From the NCBI GenBank assembly GCA_944320845.1, contig CALUJA010000001.1:1-64000 (forward strand): a stretch of 64,000 nt of DNA, written 5' to 3'. Each line of letters starts with the position of its first letter. Position 1 is the stretch's first letter. The stretch is from an uncultured Phocaeicola sp. GTDB lineage: Bacteria > Bacteroidota > Bacteroidia > Bacteroidales > Bacteroidaceae. The notes under the pieces were generated by a model that saw only the letters and a list, made by a program, of their open reading frames with translations, was not told where the DNA came from and did no database searches. Made by a program: the position numbers and the translations under genes. Positions 18,985 through 27,616 of the stretch are shown here, piece after piece.

Positions 18985-19015
18985 TTGCGTTTCCCTTTCT
19001 TTTTTCTTATTTTTG
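18985..19015 (+). promoter_or_regulatory. Promoter of the lipoprotein cassette
   Basis: TTG at 18985-18987, 20 bases, then TATTTTTG at 19008-19015, a full match to the Bacteroidetes pattern. It lies 23 bases before the first lipoprotein ATG, so the cassette carries its own promoter inside the segment between the two repeats. Confidence 0.75.
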
Positions 19016-19038
19016 AAGAAACCTTAAACCTTTAAGTT

Positions 19039-19377
19039 ATGAAGTTAAAATATTTTATCTGCTGCACACTGCTTTCCGGTGCATTTTCCTTAGCCTCTTG
19101 CGACAAGGATGAAGTGATTGTGAACCCTACCGCAGAAACCATCATTAAAATGATTAATGAGAAAAAGCCGTATGTCGCCATTCAGCAAGACGGCAGTTTC
19201 AGCAATGGTACGTACTTTGAATACAGCATAGACGGATACTGGCTGATTACTTGCAAGGAAGAATTGCATGACAGCAAATACACACCGGTATATACCTACT
19301 GGAATCTAAATTATGTCACCCATTTCGAGTGGACAGAGGAAACCGGCACACTTGGATTGTATATTGTTCAACCGTAA
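19039..19377 (+). CDS. Small lipoprotein of unknown function
   Basis: 112 residues. Lipoprotein signal peptide with lipobox LASC, Cys20 being the predicted lipidated residue, followed by DKDEV. The mature part is about 90 residues, rich in aromatic residues (several Trp and Tyr near the end), which suggests a small beta-rich domain. No family recognised. Its stop is 10 bases before the next lipoprotein gene, and the pair shares one promoter and one terminator. AT-rich compared with the preceding vapE-like gene. Confidence 0.75.
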   Translation: MKLKYFICCTLLSGAFSLASCDKDEVIVNPTAETIIKMINEKKPYVAIQQDGSFSNGTYFEYSIDGYWLITCKEELHDSKYTPVYTYWNLNYVTHFEWTEETGTLGLYIVQP

Positions 19378-19387
19378 ATCTACAACT

Positions 19388-21067
19388 ATGAAAAAACTTT
19401 GGGGATTGTTAACCTGCTTGTGTCTGGCCGCATGTTCAGACATAGAAGATTTGGAAACTTTGGTTCCCACATCTTCCGCCTCACGGACTTCTGCATCGGC
19501 AGAACGTGATGTAACCTCCTATTTCGATTGGGAAGCTTCTCCCTATATCCAACTATTGGATGTGCCGGGAGATGTTATCTTACCTTGGTATTCAGGGGCT
19601 AAAGGAGCCATACCCGCCTTCATCACCAACCATTACAAAGCCTCTGAAGGATGGGAATTGGTATATAATTTTTGTACGCCAACCGAACAAGGAAAAATAG
19701 AAAAAGACAAACACTTCTTGTTCTTTTACAACATTTTCAGCGGAAGGCTCTGTGTATATGTATATAATGTAAACAATGTAATCTCAAGCAATCATACATT
19801 TTGGCGGTTGTATTTCAACACACCTTCAGCTTTGCTGAATGATTTCGACGATTTGGTTTTGTCCTTAGACAAAAAGACTTCTTCATATCAAAAATTAGTC
19901 TCAACCTGTACAACCTCTGATGTCAAATCTATTTCATTGGGATGGAACTGTGCAGAGTTTGATTTACTAACTTATGACCCCACCCTTGCGTCCCAAAAAC
20001 TTAATATGGGACTCGATTTTTATGATCTTGAAAATGATTCCATTGATTTAAATGGAAATTTAACATTACGATCAGAAGGTACAATTCTAACAAAAACACC
20101 AACAACAAATATACCCGGATGGGCAACCACTCTTCAACAAGGCATAACAGCAATGGGAGATATGGCAGCTCAAGCATTGGAAGACAAAAAAAATGGAACA
20201 GATAAAAAAGAAAAATCTTCTATGTTAAAACAACAAAACCGAATTTCTTGGGCTTCCGTAATAGACCTTGTTGCAAAAGGAGCAAATAAGTTGGTTGCTA
20301 AATTTACAGGAAGAAAAGAGAATGTTCCCATCGCAACCAGTGATGTAAAAATCTCTACTGACGGAATAGCCAAATTTCAAGGAAGTTTTACTGCAACGAA
20401 ACATACCAATATCCCATCCTTAATGCATCTGATGGTACCTGGAACAACTCCGACTCCTGAAGACATTTGTCTCCCTTCATACAATAAACCCTTAGGAGTA
20501 TGGAACATTAAAACCACTCCGGTTTTAAGAGTAAGTAACCAAGGAATGAAAGATTTTAGAATTTTAGAGCGAAAACGAGAAACAACAGGAGAAATGATGT
20601 ATTATGGATTTGAATATATCACCAACTACATCGGAGTTGATGACGATGCCATAGAAATAGTAATGAACCCGGATATATTAAACAAAATAGAACGATATGA
20701 CAAGGAAGTTAAGGTAATAGTTAATGAGGAAAAAAATTTCCCTGAAGATCATTTGTATGGATTCACATATTATCAAGGCAACCAAATAGGAGAACACTAT
20801 GTTGAAAGTGGTGGATTCGATTCTTATGCAGCACTTCGGGCTCTTACTGTTTATTCATCAGACAAATGGATTACCGACAAAGAACTACGTGAATTAAAAC
20901 TTGGACAAGGAAAATATAATTGGCCAGTAGTAGCTAATTTTAATCGTGATTTCTGCATAAAAGTAACGGTCACATTATATCCAAAAGCACCATATGATAC
21001 TACTCCTATAGTGACTACAAGAACATTCAAATGCGATAAAAATCTTACTCCCATAGATTTTAACTGA
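19388..21067 (+). CDS. Large lipoprotein of unknown function
   Basis: 559 residues from the ATG at 19388 (MKKLWGLLTC). Lipobox LAAC with Cys16 predicted as lipidated. The mature protein has no recognised domain. A serine/threonine-rich linker follows the lipid Cys. Residues ~240-325 hold an Ala/Lys-rich stretch likely to be helical (GITAMGDMAAQALEDKK, then DLVAKGANKLVAKFTG). The C-terminal ~200 residues look beta-rich. It is coupled to the small lipoprotein 10 bases upstream and ends just before a strong hairpin. The frame is open 25 codons upstream, but that part overlaps the previous gene and lacks a signal peptide. Surface or outer-membrane location is inferred; function unknown. Confidence 0.78.
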   Translation: MKKLWGLLTCLCLAACSDIEDLETLVPTSSASRTSASAERDVTSYFDWEASPYIQLLDVPGDVILPWYSGAKGAIPAFITNHYKASEGWELVYNFCTPTEQGKIEKDKHFLFFYNIFSGRLCVYVYNVNNVISSNHTFWRLYFNTPSALLNDFDDLVLSLDKKTSSYQKLVSTCTTSDVKSISLGWNCAEFDLLTYDPTLASQKLNMGLDFYDLENDSIDLNGNLTLRSEGTILTKTPTTNIPGWATTLQQGITAMGDMAAQALEDKKNGTDKKEKSSMLKQQNRISWASVIDLVAKGANKLVAKFTGRKENVPIATSDVKISTDGIAKFQGSFTATKHTNIPSLMHLMVPGTTPTPEDICLPSYNKPLGVWNIKTTPVLRVSNQGMKDFRILERKRETTGEMMYYGFEYITNYIGVDDDAIEIVMNPDILNKIERYDKEVKVIVNEEKNFPEDHLYGFTYYQGNQIGEHYVESGGFDSYAALRALTVYSSDKWITDKELRELKLGQGKYNWPVVANFNRDFCIKVTVTLYPKAPYDTTPIVTTRTFKCDKNLTPIDFN

Positions 21068-21082
21068 TACAAGCAATCCATA

Positions 21083-21119
21083 ACCAAAGCGTGGCAAAAG
21101 CATTTTGTCACGCTTTGGT
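21083..21119 (+). terminator. Intrinsic terminator of the lipoprotein cassette
   Basis: 17-bp stem 21083-21099 / 21103-21119 with one G-U pair and a 3-base loop, 15 bases after the second lipoprotein's stop. It lies about 30 bases before repeat copy B begins, so the cassette is a complete promoter-to-terminator unit. The T-run after it is short. Confidence 0.75.
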
Positions 21120-21154
21120 CTATTCTATAACAGCCCACCAAACGAAATTCCAGC

Positions 21155-21358
21155 ATGCTCCAGCCCGCCCCATCGGACAACGAGGGAGAAGAACTGACCC
21201 TCATCGAAATAGCGGAACGGTTGAACGCCCGCTCGAAGACCCTGAAGCTGAAACTCACGGCAGGGGTCGTATCCAATCTGGGCAAGCTGATGCAGAAATA
21301 CAAGTTCTCCTACAGACGAACGAACAGAGGAAAACTATATCGGGTCATTCATATCTAA
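21155..21358 (+). pseudogene. Truncated vapE C-terminus (67 codons)
   Basis: An open frame whose product is identical to the last 67 residues of the 697-residue VapE-like protein except for one substitution (KFSYRR instead of KFTYRR). An internal Met codon happens to give it a start. No promoter seen. Regarded as a gene fragment left by the duplication rather than a functional gene. Confidence 0.85.
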
Positions 21359-21390
21359 CCGACTGACTGTCAACTATCCTATCCGAAGAA

Positions 21391-21498
21391 GCGTGTCAGG
21401 AGATTTTCCCGACACGCTTCCCGACACATCTCCTGACACGCATAACAGATTAACGGGCAAAGAGTTAAGTCCATTCGTGTCAGCGTGTCAGGAGATTT
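21391..21498. repeat. GTGTCAGGAGA repeat cluster B
   Basis: Second copy of the iteron-like cluster: perfect inverted repeat 21391-21403 / 21429-21441 and a direct copy at 21485-21495. The inner repeat has changed (TTCCCGACAC instead of TTCCTGACAC), while the outer arms stay perfect, which hints that the arms are functional. Confidence 0.7.
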
Positions 21499-21523
21499 GC
21501 AAAAAACTTTTGCAGAAAACATT

Positions 21524-21937
21524 ATAATCATATTACGGCAACCCAAGACTTTTTAAAACTTTAACCAAATCAAATTACAATTCTGCCCTTATTGCATCTG
21601 CAATAAAAGAAAGAATTACATTATTCATATAAAATTTGGAAAAACGTACAAATTTTAAAATATTTCGCAGCTTTATGTCACAAATTGCAAAATATTTTAT
21701 AGATTTGCGAATATACTATGATAATTTAATGTTTGGAAAACAAAATGTAACACTATGATGAAGAAATAAAGAAAGCTTGTCTGACTTTGTGCCCAAATTC
21801 TTTAATACCCCCATTTCTAAAGGACCAAGCATAAAACACACATCGATTCCATGCTTTCTTTTTTCTAACACAAATAAAAGTTTCTTAGTTAATAAATTTG
21901 TCCTGTAAGGAATCGGCGGGCATTTATAACAACAACA
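21524..21937. other. AT-rich intergenic leader before the signalling operon
   Basis: 414 bases without a convincing gene. Very AT-rich, with several near-matches to -7 elements: TAGATTTG at 21700-21707 and TAAATTTG at 21893-21900, neither with a good -33 TTG. One of these probably serves the operon starting at 21938. No RNA gene seen. Confidence 0.5.
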
Positions 21938-23419
21938 ATGATTACTATAAAAATCGGACGTAGCTCGGCAAATGATTATAAAATAGCTTCTCCTGTCGTC
22001 TCCGCCCAACATGCGGTTTTAAAGTCAGAAGGAGGGAAAGTGATACTCAAAGACCTCAATTCTACCAACGGTACCTTTGTAAATGGAAAACGTATCAAGG
22101 ATGTCTGCGAATTATATCCAGGTGATAAAGTCAAACTAGGAAATGTACCCATTGATTGGGAAACACTCATTAAGAATGCCCCTGCCCCTAAAACCATTGT
22201 ACAATCAAGTGGAGGCGAGAAAATATTACCGCACGATGTAGTGGAAAAACATCTGATTGGTCGTGATACGAACGCAGATATCAAATTCAAACAGAATGAT
22301 GTTTCGCATCAACATGCTTTTTTGTGCAAACGAAGCAATGGTGATATATTGTTGATAGACAATGATTCTACAAACGGCACTTATGTAAATGGAAATAAAA
22401 TTACTTCTGCTACATTAAAACCAGGAGATTTAGTCCTGATAGCAAAAAAATACCGCTTGGACTGGGAAATGATTTTCCCAACAAAGAAAAAAAACCAAAC
22501 AATGCTGTGGGCTATGGTTGGTATTGCCGCCACAGTGCTAATACTTGGAACTATTTGGTGGCTAGTAGGAAAACGACAACAACCATTGGAACCCTCGCAA
22601 ATCTATGCAATGTATAAGAAAAGCGTTGTGATGATTATACAAAATTCAGCTTATGAAATAACTGTCGGAAACCAGAAACTGAGTACATACCTAAACGGTG
22701 ACGCAAGCTTAGACTATTGTTATAAAGACAATGAAGGAAAGCTACGCACAGGCATTTCAGGTGGAAGCGGCACAGGCTTTTTCATCTCGAATGACGGAAA
22801 AATCATGACCAACCGCCATGTTATCTGGCCTACGGAAAAGGAAAAAGAAGAAACAGAAACAGAAATCAAACAAGCTATAAAAAGTATTTTAATTGCAGCT
22901 AAACAGTTTGAGTTAGCAGCAAAAATAGAAGTAAATTACCGCTTATTGAATCTGGCCATAGCCCGAAATGATTCGTATGTGACATCAGAAGCCGACTTAA
23001 TTCATTGTACGGTCTACAAGAAAAGTACAGATGACAACCTTGACATTGCCATTATCCAAACCAATAACAAATCCACTCCCGCCGATGTGGAGCATCTGGT
23101 TGATGTGCAAAATGGAGTCTTATCGGAAGACTTGGCTTTAGGAAATCCAATCTATACATTGGGATTTCCACAAAGTTTCACTATCGGACAGACTGATATA
23201 GGATTGGAAGCCAATAATCAAAGTGGAGAGATAACCCAAGAACGGGGAGATTATGTATATGGACATAATATTACCATTCATCAAGGAGCCAGCGGTTCTC
23301 CGGTATTCAACGAATATGGCAAATTCGCAGGTGTCATTGTTTCTGGCTTCTTAGGAATTTCACAAGGTTACAACCATGCAGTCAGCCCTGAGCCTATCAA
23401 GAAATTTGTAAACAACTAA
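21938..23419 (+). CDS. FHA-FHA-membrane-anchored trypsin-like serine protease
   Basis: 493 residues. Two FHA domains face the cytoplasm: residues 3-75 (GR at 7-8, SAQH at 22-25, NSTNGTFVNG at 41-50) and ~101-175 (GRD 108-110, SHQH, DSTNGTYVNG). A transmembrane helix is at ~189-210. The C-terminal part (~270-490) is a trypsin/HtrA-like protease without PDZ: His294 in TNRHV, Asp369 in NLDIAI, Ser452 in GASGSP. By topology the protease lies in the periplasm. First gene of the seven-gene signalling operon, so phosphothreonine binding inside may control proteolysis outside. That link is inference; the domains are clear. Confidence 0.9.
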   Translation: MITIKIGRSSANDYKIASPVVSAQHAVLKSEGGKVILKDLNSTNGTFVNGKRIKDVCELYPGDKVKLGNVPIDWETLIKNAPAPKTIVQSSGGEKILPHDVVEKHLIGRDTNADIKFKQNDVSHQHAFLCKRSNGDILLIDNDSTNGTYVNGNKITSATLKPGDLVLIAKKYRLDWEMIFPTKKKNQTMLWAMVGIAATVLILGTIWWLVGKRQQPLEPSQIYAMYKKSVVMIIQNSAYEITVGNQKLSTYLNGDASLDYCYKDNEGKLRTGISGGSGTGFFISNDGKIMTNRHVIWPTEKEKEETETEIKQAIKSILIAAKQFELAAKIEVNYRLLNLAIARNDSYVTSEADLIHCTVYKKSTDDNLDIAIIQTNNKSTPADVEHLVDVQNGVLSEDLALGNPIYTLGFPQSFTIGQTDIGLEANNQSGEITQERGDYVYGHNITIHQGASGSPVFNEYGKFAGVIVSGFLGISQGYNHAVSPEPIKKFVNN

Positions 23420-23441
23420 TAATCTTAAAAATAAACGAATT

Positions 23442-24032
23442 ATGGCAACAAAAAAATGTGTAAACGGCCATCAATACGACTCAAGTATTTACGGTGACAA
23501 ATGTCCTTTCTGTCCTTCTTCTACATCATCGGCAGACAAGACAAAAATAACAGAAAATCCAAGTAAAAAAACCAAACTGATAGGTGATATCGAAACTTAT
23601 ATTCCCAACGAAACACTCAAAATAGAAGAACCCATAGAGCATGACATTCCAGGTGGCGGTACTATCATTCGCCACACCACTCCGACAGGAGACACCGGTA
23701 TAACATCCGGCAACCGAAAATTAGTAGGATTACTTATATCATACAGTTTGAATCCGTTAGGTGATGTTTATAAGATATACGAAGGCAAAAACCTAATAGG
23801 AAAAGCGCCCACATGCGACATTGCTTTAATAGGAGACAATTATATTTCGTCTTCGCATTTGCTTATTTTATACCGTGAAGCTGAAGACATTTTCTGGGCT
23901 ATAGACCAAAACTCTTCTAACGGCACCTATGTTAACGGACAATTTGCCAGCGACCGTGTTCGACTGAATACGAATGATATTATCGTAATAGGAGCTACAA
24001 AGCTTGTATTTCTCGCCATCCCCCAATGCTGA
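23442..24032 (+). CDS. Zinc-ribbon plus FHA domain protein
   Basis: 196 residues. The N-terminus has Cys6-x3-His10 and Cys21-x2-Cys24 (CPFC), a small metal-binding knuckle. A low-complexity linker rich in Thr, Glu and Pro (~25-95) contains several Thr residues suitable as kinase targets. The C-terminal FHA domain (~100-195) has NLIGKAPTCD, SSSH and NSSNGTYVNG. No signal peptide or membrane segment, so cytoplasmic adaptor. 22 bases after the protease gene; its stop overlaps the next start (ATGCTGA). It probably links phosphorylated partners in the pathway. Confidence 0.88.
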   Translation: MATKKCVNGHQYDSSIYGDKCPFCPSSTSSADKTKITENPSKKTKLIGDIETYIPNETLKIEEPIEHDIPGGGTIIRHTTPTGDTGITSGNRKLVGLLISYSLNPLGDVYKIYEGKNLIGKAPTCDIALIGDNYISSSHLLILYREAEDIFWAIDQNSSNGTYVNGQFASDRVRLNTNDIIVIGATKLVFLAIPQC

Positions 24033-25726
24033 ATGCCATGAATACACAAGAACAGTATAATTATTGCCGGGTTGTCGGCTGTACAGATATCGGACGCAAG
24101 AGGAAAGCCAATGAAGACAGCATGGGTACCCGTGAAACGAAAAACGGACTTGTGGCCGTAGTATGCGACGGTATGGGAGGTCATGTAGGTGGTGCTATCG
24201 CATCACGTATGGCGGTAGATACTGTTTTAGACTTTTTAGACAATGTTTATCAAGACGACCCCAGAGTAGCAATCGGTGAAGCCATTGACGCAGCCAATCT
24301 GGCTATCTTGAAAAAAACTGCCGAACAACCCGAACTGACAGGTATGGGCTCTACTTGCGTACTGCTATTGGTACGCGATGGCAAAGTCTATATTGGACAT
24401 GTAGGCGACAGTCGTGTTTATCTGGTACGCAATCGTCATACCAAACAACTAACCAAAGACCATTCATTTGTACAAATGTTGGTTGACATGGGAGAGTTAT
24501 CTCCAGAAGAAGCAGAACATCATCCACGCAAAAATGAAATTACCAATGCCCTGGGCATACCCGAAATGAAGCCAGCTACCATTTTGCCCGATGCCATTCT
24601 GCCAGAAGCCGGCGATTGTTTTGTGCTTTGTTCAGATGGGTTGAGCGGAATGGTTTCTGACCAGACAATTGGAAAAGTAGTAAGCCGCCAGGCCGAAATG
24701 CGAACACAGGAACGAGCAGACGAATTAGTGAGATTAGCCAACGAGAATGGTGGAGTGGATAACATTACAGTACAGTTAGTAGAATTTTCCATCACACCCA
24801 ATAGAGCGAAAAGCAAAAAGACAAACAAAACCCTGTTAATATCATTGATAGCGTTGTTGGCTGTTTTAATAGGAATAGGTACATATTGGGGAACCAGTGC
24901 CTTGACAAAAGCGCCTTTGCCACACGAAAACTTGAATTTGGGAGATGTGCCTTTCAAAAAGGACAAAGATGTCGTAAAGATTGAATTCAAAAACGGAAAG
25001 ACTGTAATCAGTTTAATAGACACAACAGAGCAATGGACAGAAAAATGGAGCGGTGAACTGATGACCTTGAATGTCATCAAAGTAAACAACAAAGTGGCTT
25101 CTCTGATGAAGTCTGAAGAAGGTAATTTCGCAGATTTAAAATGGAAAACTCCAGATACGCTTATCTTTGAAATGACCGGAGCTGAAAAAATGTATGTATT
25201 CAAGGTTTGGCCGCAAAAAGAGCAACAGAAAGGACAACTTATGGACGAAATTCTTTCCGGTAGCTTACAAAAACCGAATGCAGAAGAAAAAGGCACCGAA
25301 AAAGAAACAAAAGAAAAGTCCGACTCAAATCACACCGAAACAGAACAACAAGCTCAAAGCAAAACCGAATCGGATGCTATAGATGTATTTACAGCTAAAG
25401 CACCACGTGTTACGTACTCGGCAAATTTTGAATATAAAAAGAATGAATCTTTTTTGACTTTCCAAAAGAATAGCCAAAACGAATGGAAGATTATTCCCAA
25501 CATAGGAAATGAATCTATGGTAAATCAATCCTTTGAGGTGAACAATATAAATACAGATGAATCAATTAAATATGAAAAAAAATCTGACAATGAATATACC
25601 TTCAGTTTCACTGATAAGGAACCGAGCGATGAATTTATCATTGAAATAACTGGTAAAACACAATCTGAGCTTAGTAAAGAACCAGAGATATATGTGATAG
25701 AAATAAAAATGACCAAGAAACAGTGA
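24026..25726 (+). CDS. Membrane PP2C-type Ser/Thr protein phosphatase
   Basis: 566 residues (ATG at 24026 overlaps the previous stop; ATG at 24038, four codons on, is an alternative). Residues ~14-256 are a complete PP2C catalytic domain: NED at 29-31, Asp48 in CDGMGGH, GDSR (127-130), Asp204 in CSDGLSG, Asp245 in VDNITV, all manganese ligands present. A transmembrane helix is at ~269-289. The outer part (~290-566) is a Lys/Glu-rich linker plus a C-terminal region of unknown fold. It would reverse phosphorylation by the two kinases downstream, as PstP/Stp does for PASTA kinases. Confidence 0.93.
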   Translation: MLNAMNTQEQYNYCRVVGCTDIGRKRKANEDSMGTRETKNGLVAVVCDGMGGHVGGAIASRMAVDTVLDFLDNVYQDDPRVAIGEAIDAANLAILKKTAEQPELTGMGSTCVLLLVRDGKVYIGHVGDSRVYLVRNRHTKQLTKDHSFVQMLVDMGELSPEEAEHHPRKNEITNALGIPEMKPATILPDAILPEAGDCFVLCSDGLSGMVSDQTIGKVVSRQAEMRTQERADELVRLANENGGVDNITVQLVEFSITPNRAKSKKTNKTLLISLIALLAVLIGIGTYWGTSALTKAPLPHENLNLGDVPFKKDKDVVKIEFKNGKTVISLIDTTEQWTEKWSGELMTLNVIKVNNKVASLMKSEEGNFADLKWKTPDTLIFEMTGAEKMYVFKVWPQKEQQKGQLMDEILSGSLQKPNAEEKGTEKETKEKSDSNHTETEQQAQSKTESDAIDVFTAKAPRVTYSANFEYKKNESFLTFQKNSQNEWKIIPNIGNESMVNQSFEVNNINTDESIKYEKKSDNEYTFSFTDKEPSDEFIIEITGKTQSELSKEPEIYVIEIKMTKKQ

Positions 25727-25729
25727 GAT

Positions 25730-27106
25730 ATGGACGGACATCAACTAAATGGATATACCCTTATCCGAGAAATCGGTCGTGGTGGAATGGGCTGTGTCTA
25801 TGAAGGTTATTCTCCTAAAGGAAAGCATGTGGCTGTCAAAATGATGAGTAGTAAAGTGACCATTAATCCGGAATTTCGGGAATTGTTCCAATTAGAAGTG
25901 GCTGCTTTGCAAAAAATGAGTCATCATGATGTGGTCAAGATTATGGGAAGTGCCTTTGCCGATTCTGAAGGGAATTTATATTTGCCTATGGAATTTGTGG
26001 AAGGACAGACCATAGAACAGCACATATCTAAAACGGGAAAACCTTATTCGGAAACTGAGGCTCGAGAAATTTTTAACAAAGTATTGGACGCTTTTTCATA
26101 TATCCATGCCGCCGGTTGTATCCATCGCGACATAAAGCCTTCCAATATCATGGTGCGTCCGGACGGCAATATTTGTGTAATTGATTTTGGCATAGCCAAA
26201 GATGCCCATACAAGCACAGGAAAAACAATCGGCCGAATTATAGGCACAGACGGTTACATGAGTCCGGAGCAAGCGAAAGGAGACACAGTAGACTATCGCA
26301 CTGATATTTATTCATTAGGTTGCTTACTGCATTATATGCTGACCGGACAACATGCTATCGTTAAAAAGTCCAATGACTACGAAACAGTATGTACGATTTT
26401 GGAATCGGATTTCCCTTTGGCCAAAAACATCAACCCAACTATATCAGACGATATACAACAAGTTATATTGCGCGCCGTAAATAAAAACATGCTACACCGT
26501 TTTCAGACTGTGGAAGAACTCAAAGCTGCATTGGGAGGCACCAAGGTTTTAACAAATATCTCTATCTCTGTTGGAAGAAAGGACTGTGATGTAATAGTGA
26601 ATAGTGATGTGGTCAGTGCTCATCACTTAGATATAGAGTACCATAAAATAGTTAATACCGGATCTAATCAATGCTACCTGCTGCTGAAAGACAGAAGTAC
26701 CAATGGCACAGGTATAGACGGTAGATATTTGCACCATGACAGTATAAGTATCCCGTTGGACACTCAGACAAAATGGCCTAACGTTTATCTGGCCGGAAGA
26801 GAAGAATGCCTGATGGATTGGGATGCAGTATTGCTGAAATTAAGAGAAAAAGGCATGGATTACCCCCCAAAACAGGGATTATTTCCACCGCCTCCCCCAT
26901 TGCAGCCTGACGATAAGAGCTTAACAAAAGAAGAAAAGATAGGGACAGCCTATGCAATTTTGTCTTTTTTGTTTCCCATTGTCGGTTGGGTGTTATGGGC
27001 ACAGTGGAAAAAAGACACACCGAAACGTGCTCGTGCTGCGGCTCGTTGGGGATGGGCAGGTTTTATTATAGGATTTATTCTTAATCTGTTAGCTAAAGTG
27101 TTATGA
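25730..27106 (+). CDS. Ser/Thr protein kinase with FHA domain and membrane tail
   Basis: 458 residues, starting 3 bases after the phosphatase. Hanks-type kinase domain ~9-270: glycine loop GRGGMG (16-21), Lys37, HRD 132-134, Asn139, DFG 152-154, SPE 178-180; all catalytic residues present. An FHA domain follows (~277-365; GRKDCD, SAHH, DRSTNGTGIDG). After a proline-rich linker (PPPPPLQP) comes a C-terminal two-helix membrane hairpin (~405-455) with the cytoplasmic turn WKKDTPKRA. This tail closely resembles that of the next protein. Predicted topology leaves kinase and FHA inside, with almost nothing outside, so it is not a classical receptor kinase. Confidence 0.93.
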   Translation: MDGHQLNGYTLIREIGRGGMGCVYEGYSPKGKHVAVKMMSSKVTINPEFRELFQLEVAALQKMSHHDVVKIMGSAFADSEGNLYLPMEFVEGQTIEQHISKTGKPYSETEAREIFNKVLDAFSYIHAAGCIHRDIKPSNIMVRPDGNICVIDFGIAKDAHTSTGKTIGRIIGTDGYMSPEQAKGDTVDYRTDIYSLGCLLHYMLTGQHAIVKKSNDYETVCTILESDFPLAKNINPTISDDIQQVILRAVNKNMLHRFQTVEELKAALGGTKVLTNISISVGRKDCDVIVNSDVVSAHHLDIEYHKIVNTGSNQCYLLLKDRSTNGTGIDGRYLHHDSISIPLDTQTKWPNVYLAGREECLMDWDAVLLKLREKGMDYPPKQGLFPPPPPLQPDDKSLTKEEKIGTAYAILSFLFPIVGWVLWAQWKKDTPKRARAAARWGWAGFIIGFILNLLAKVL

Positions 27107-27606
27107 AAACAATTACAATAGGACGAAGCAGCAAATGCGACATTATTGTGCCAAACGAACTTATAAGCCGCAGACATGCTGAAATCAGCCTAATAGGCAA
27201 CCAGTATGTATATAAAGATGTCAGCAAAAACGGAACGAACATAGGCGGACGCATTATTTGCAATGAAAAGATTGTGATAGCTCCGGATGCCAATGTATTG
27301 TTAGCCAACCAAGTACCTTTGCCTTGGGCGCAGATTTATGCACTATTACCTCTGCAAGGCATAAAACCTTATGAAAGCCAGACAGTTGCATACCAAGATG
27401 AGAATTATATTCATTCTATGCCTCCTTTTCAGAAAGATGAATTGGGAGTAGGATGGGGAATCTTGGCGTTTTTCATTCCAATAGCAGGTTGGATTATGTA
27501 TTTTTGTTGGAAAGACCGCACCCCGCATCGGGCTTCTCAAGCAGCCATCATCGCATGGATAAGCTTTGGAATAGGCTTTTTTCTGAATATTATAGCACTC
27601 TCTTAA
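27103..27606 (+). CDS. Small FHA domain membrane protein
   Basis: 167 residues; ATGA overlap with the kinase upstream. FHA domain at residues ~2-85 (GRSSKCD 7-13, SRRH 22-25, DVSKNGTNIGG). The C-terminal ~55 residues form two membrane helices separated by CWKDRTPHRAS, the same module as at the end of the preceding kinase. It looks like the kinase's non-catalytic half and may form a membrane platform with it or compete for the same partner. Confidence 0.88.
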   Translation: MKTITIGRSSKCDIIVPNELISRRHAEISLIGNQYVYKDVSKNGTNIGGRIICNEKIVIAPDANVLLANQVPLPWAQIYALLPLQGIKPYESQTVAYQDENYIHSMPPFQKDELGVGWGILAFFIPIAGWIMYFCWKDRTPHRASQAAIIAWISFGIGFFLNIIALS

Positions 27607-27616
27607 TTTAAGATTT

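Larger units (their letters stand above)
21151..21523 (+). repeat. Direct repeat copy B: duplicated vapE 3' end plus downstream region
   Basis: About 373 bases near-identical to 18558-18931. Includes the last ~67 codons of the vapE-like gene, its stop, the inverted GTGTCAGGAGA repeats and the AAAAAACTTTTG end. Most coding differences from copy A are silent (for example GCA/GCG, CGA/CGG) and one changes Thr to Ser, which indicates that the copies diverged under coding constraint or by gene conversion. Confidence 0.93.

Noticed and set aside
21091-21366. 91-residue frame over repeat copy B
   Set aside because: It is the shadow frame of the duplicated vapE tail, with an Arg/Pro-rich product typical of out-of-frame GC-rich DNA.
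16672-21523. Integrative element with integrase and attachment sites
   Set aside because: No integrase, transposase, relaxase or tRNA gene was found; the long direct repeats contain coding sequence and are far longer than usual attachment sites.
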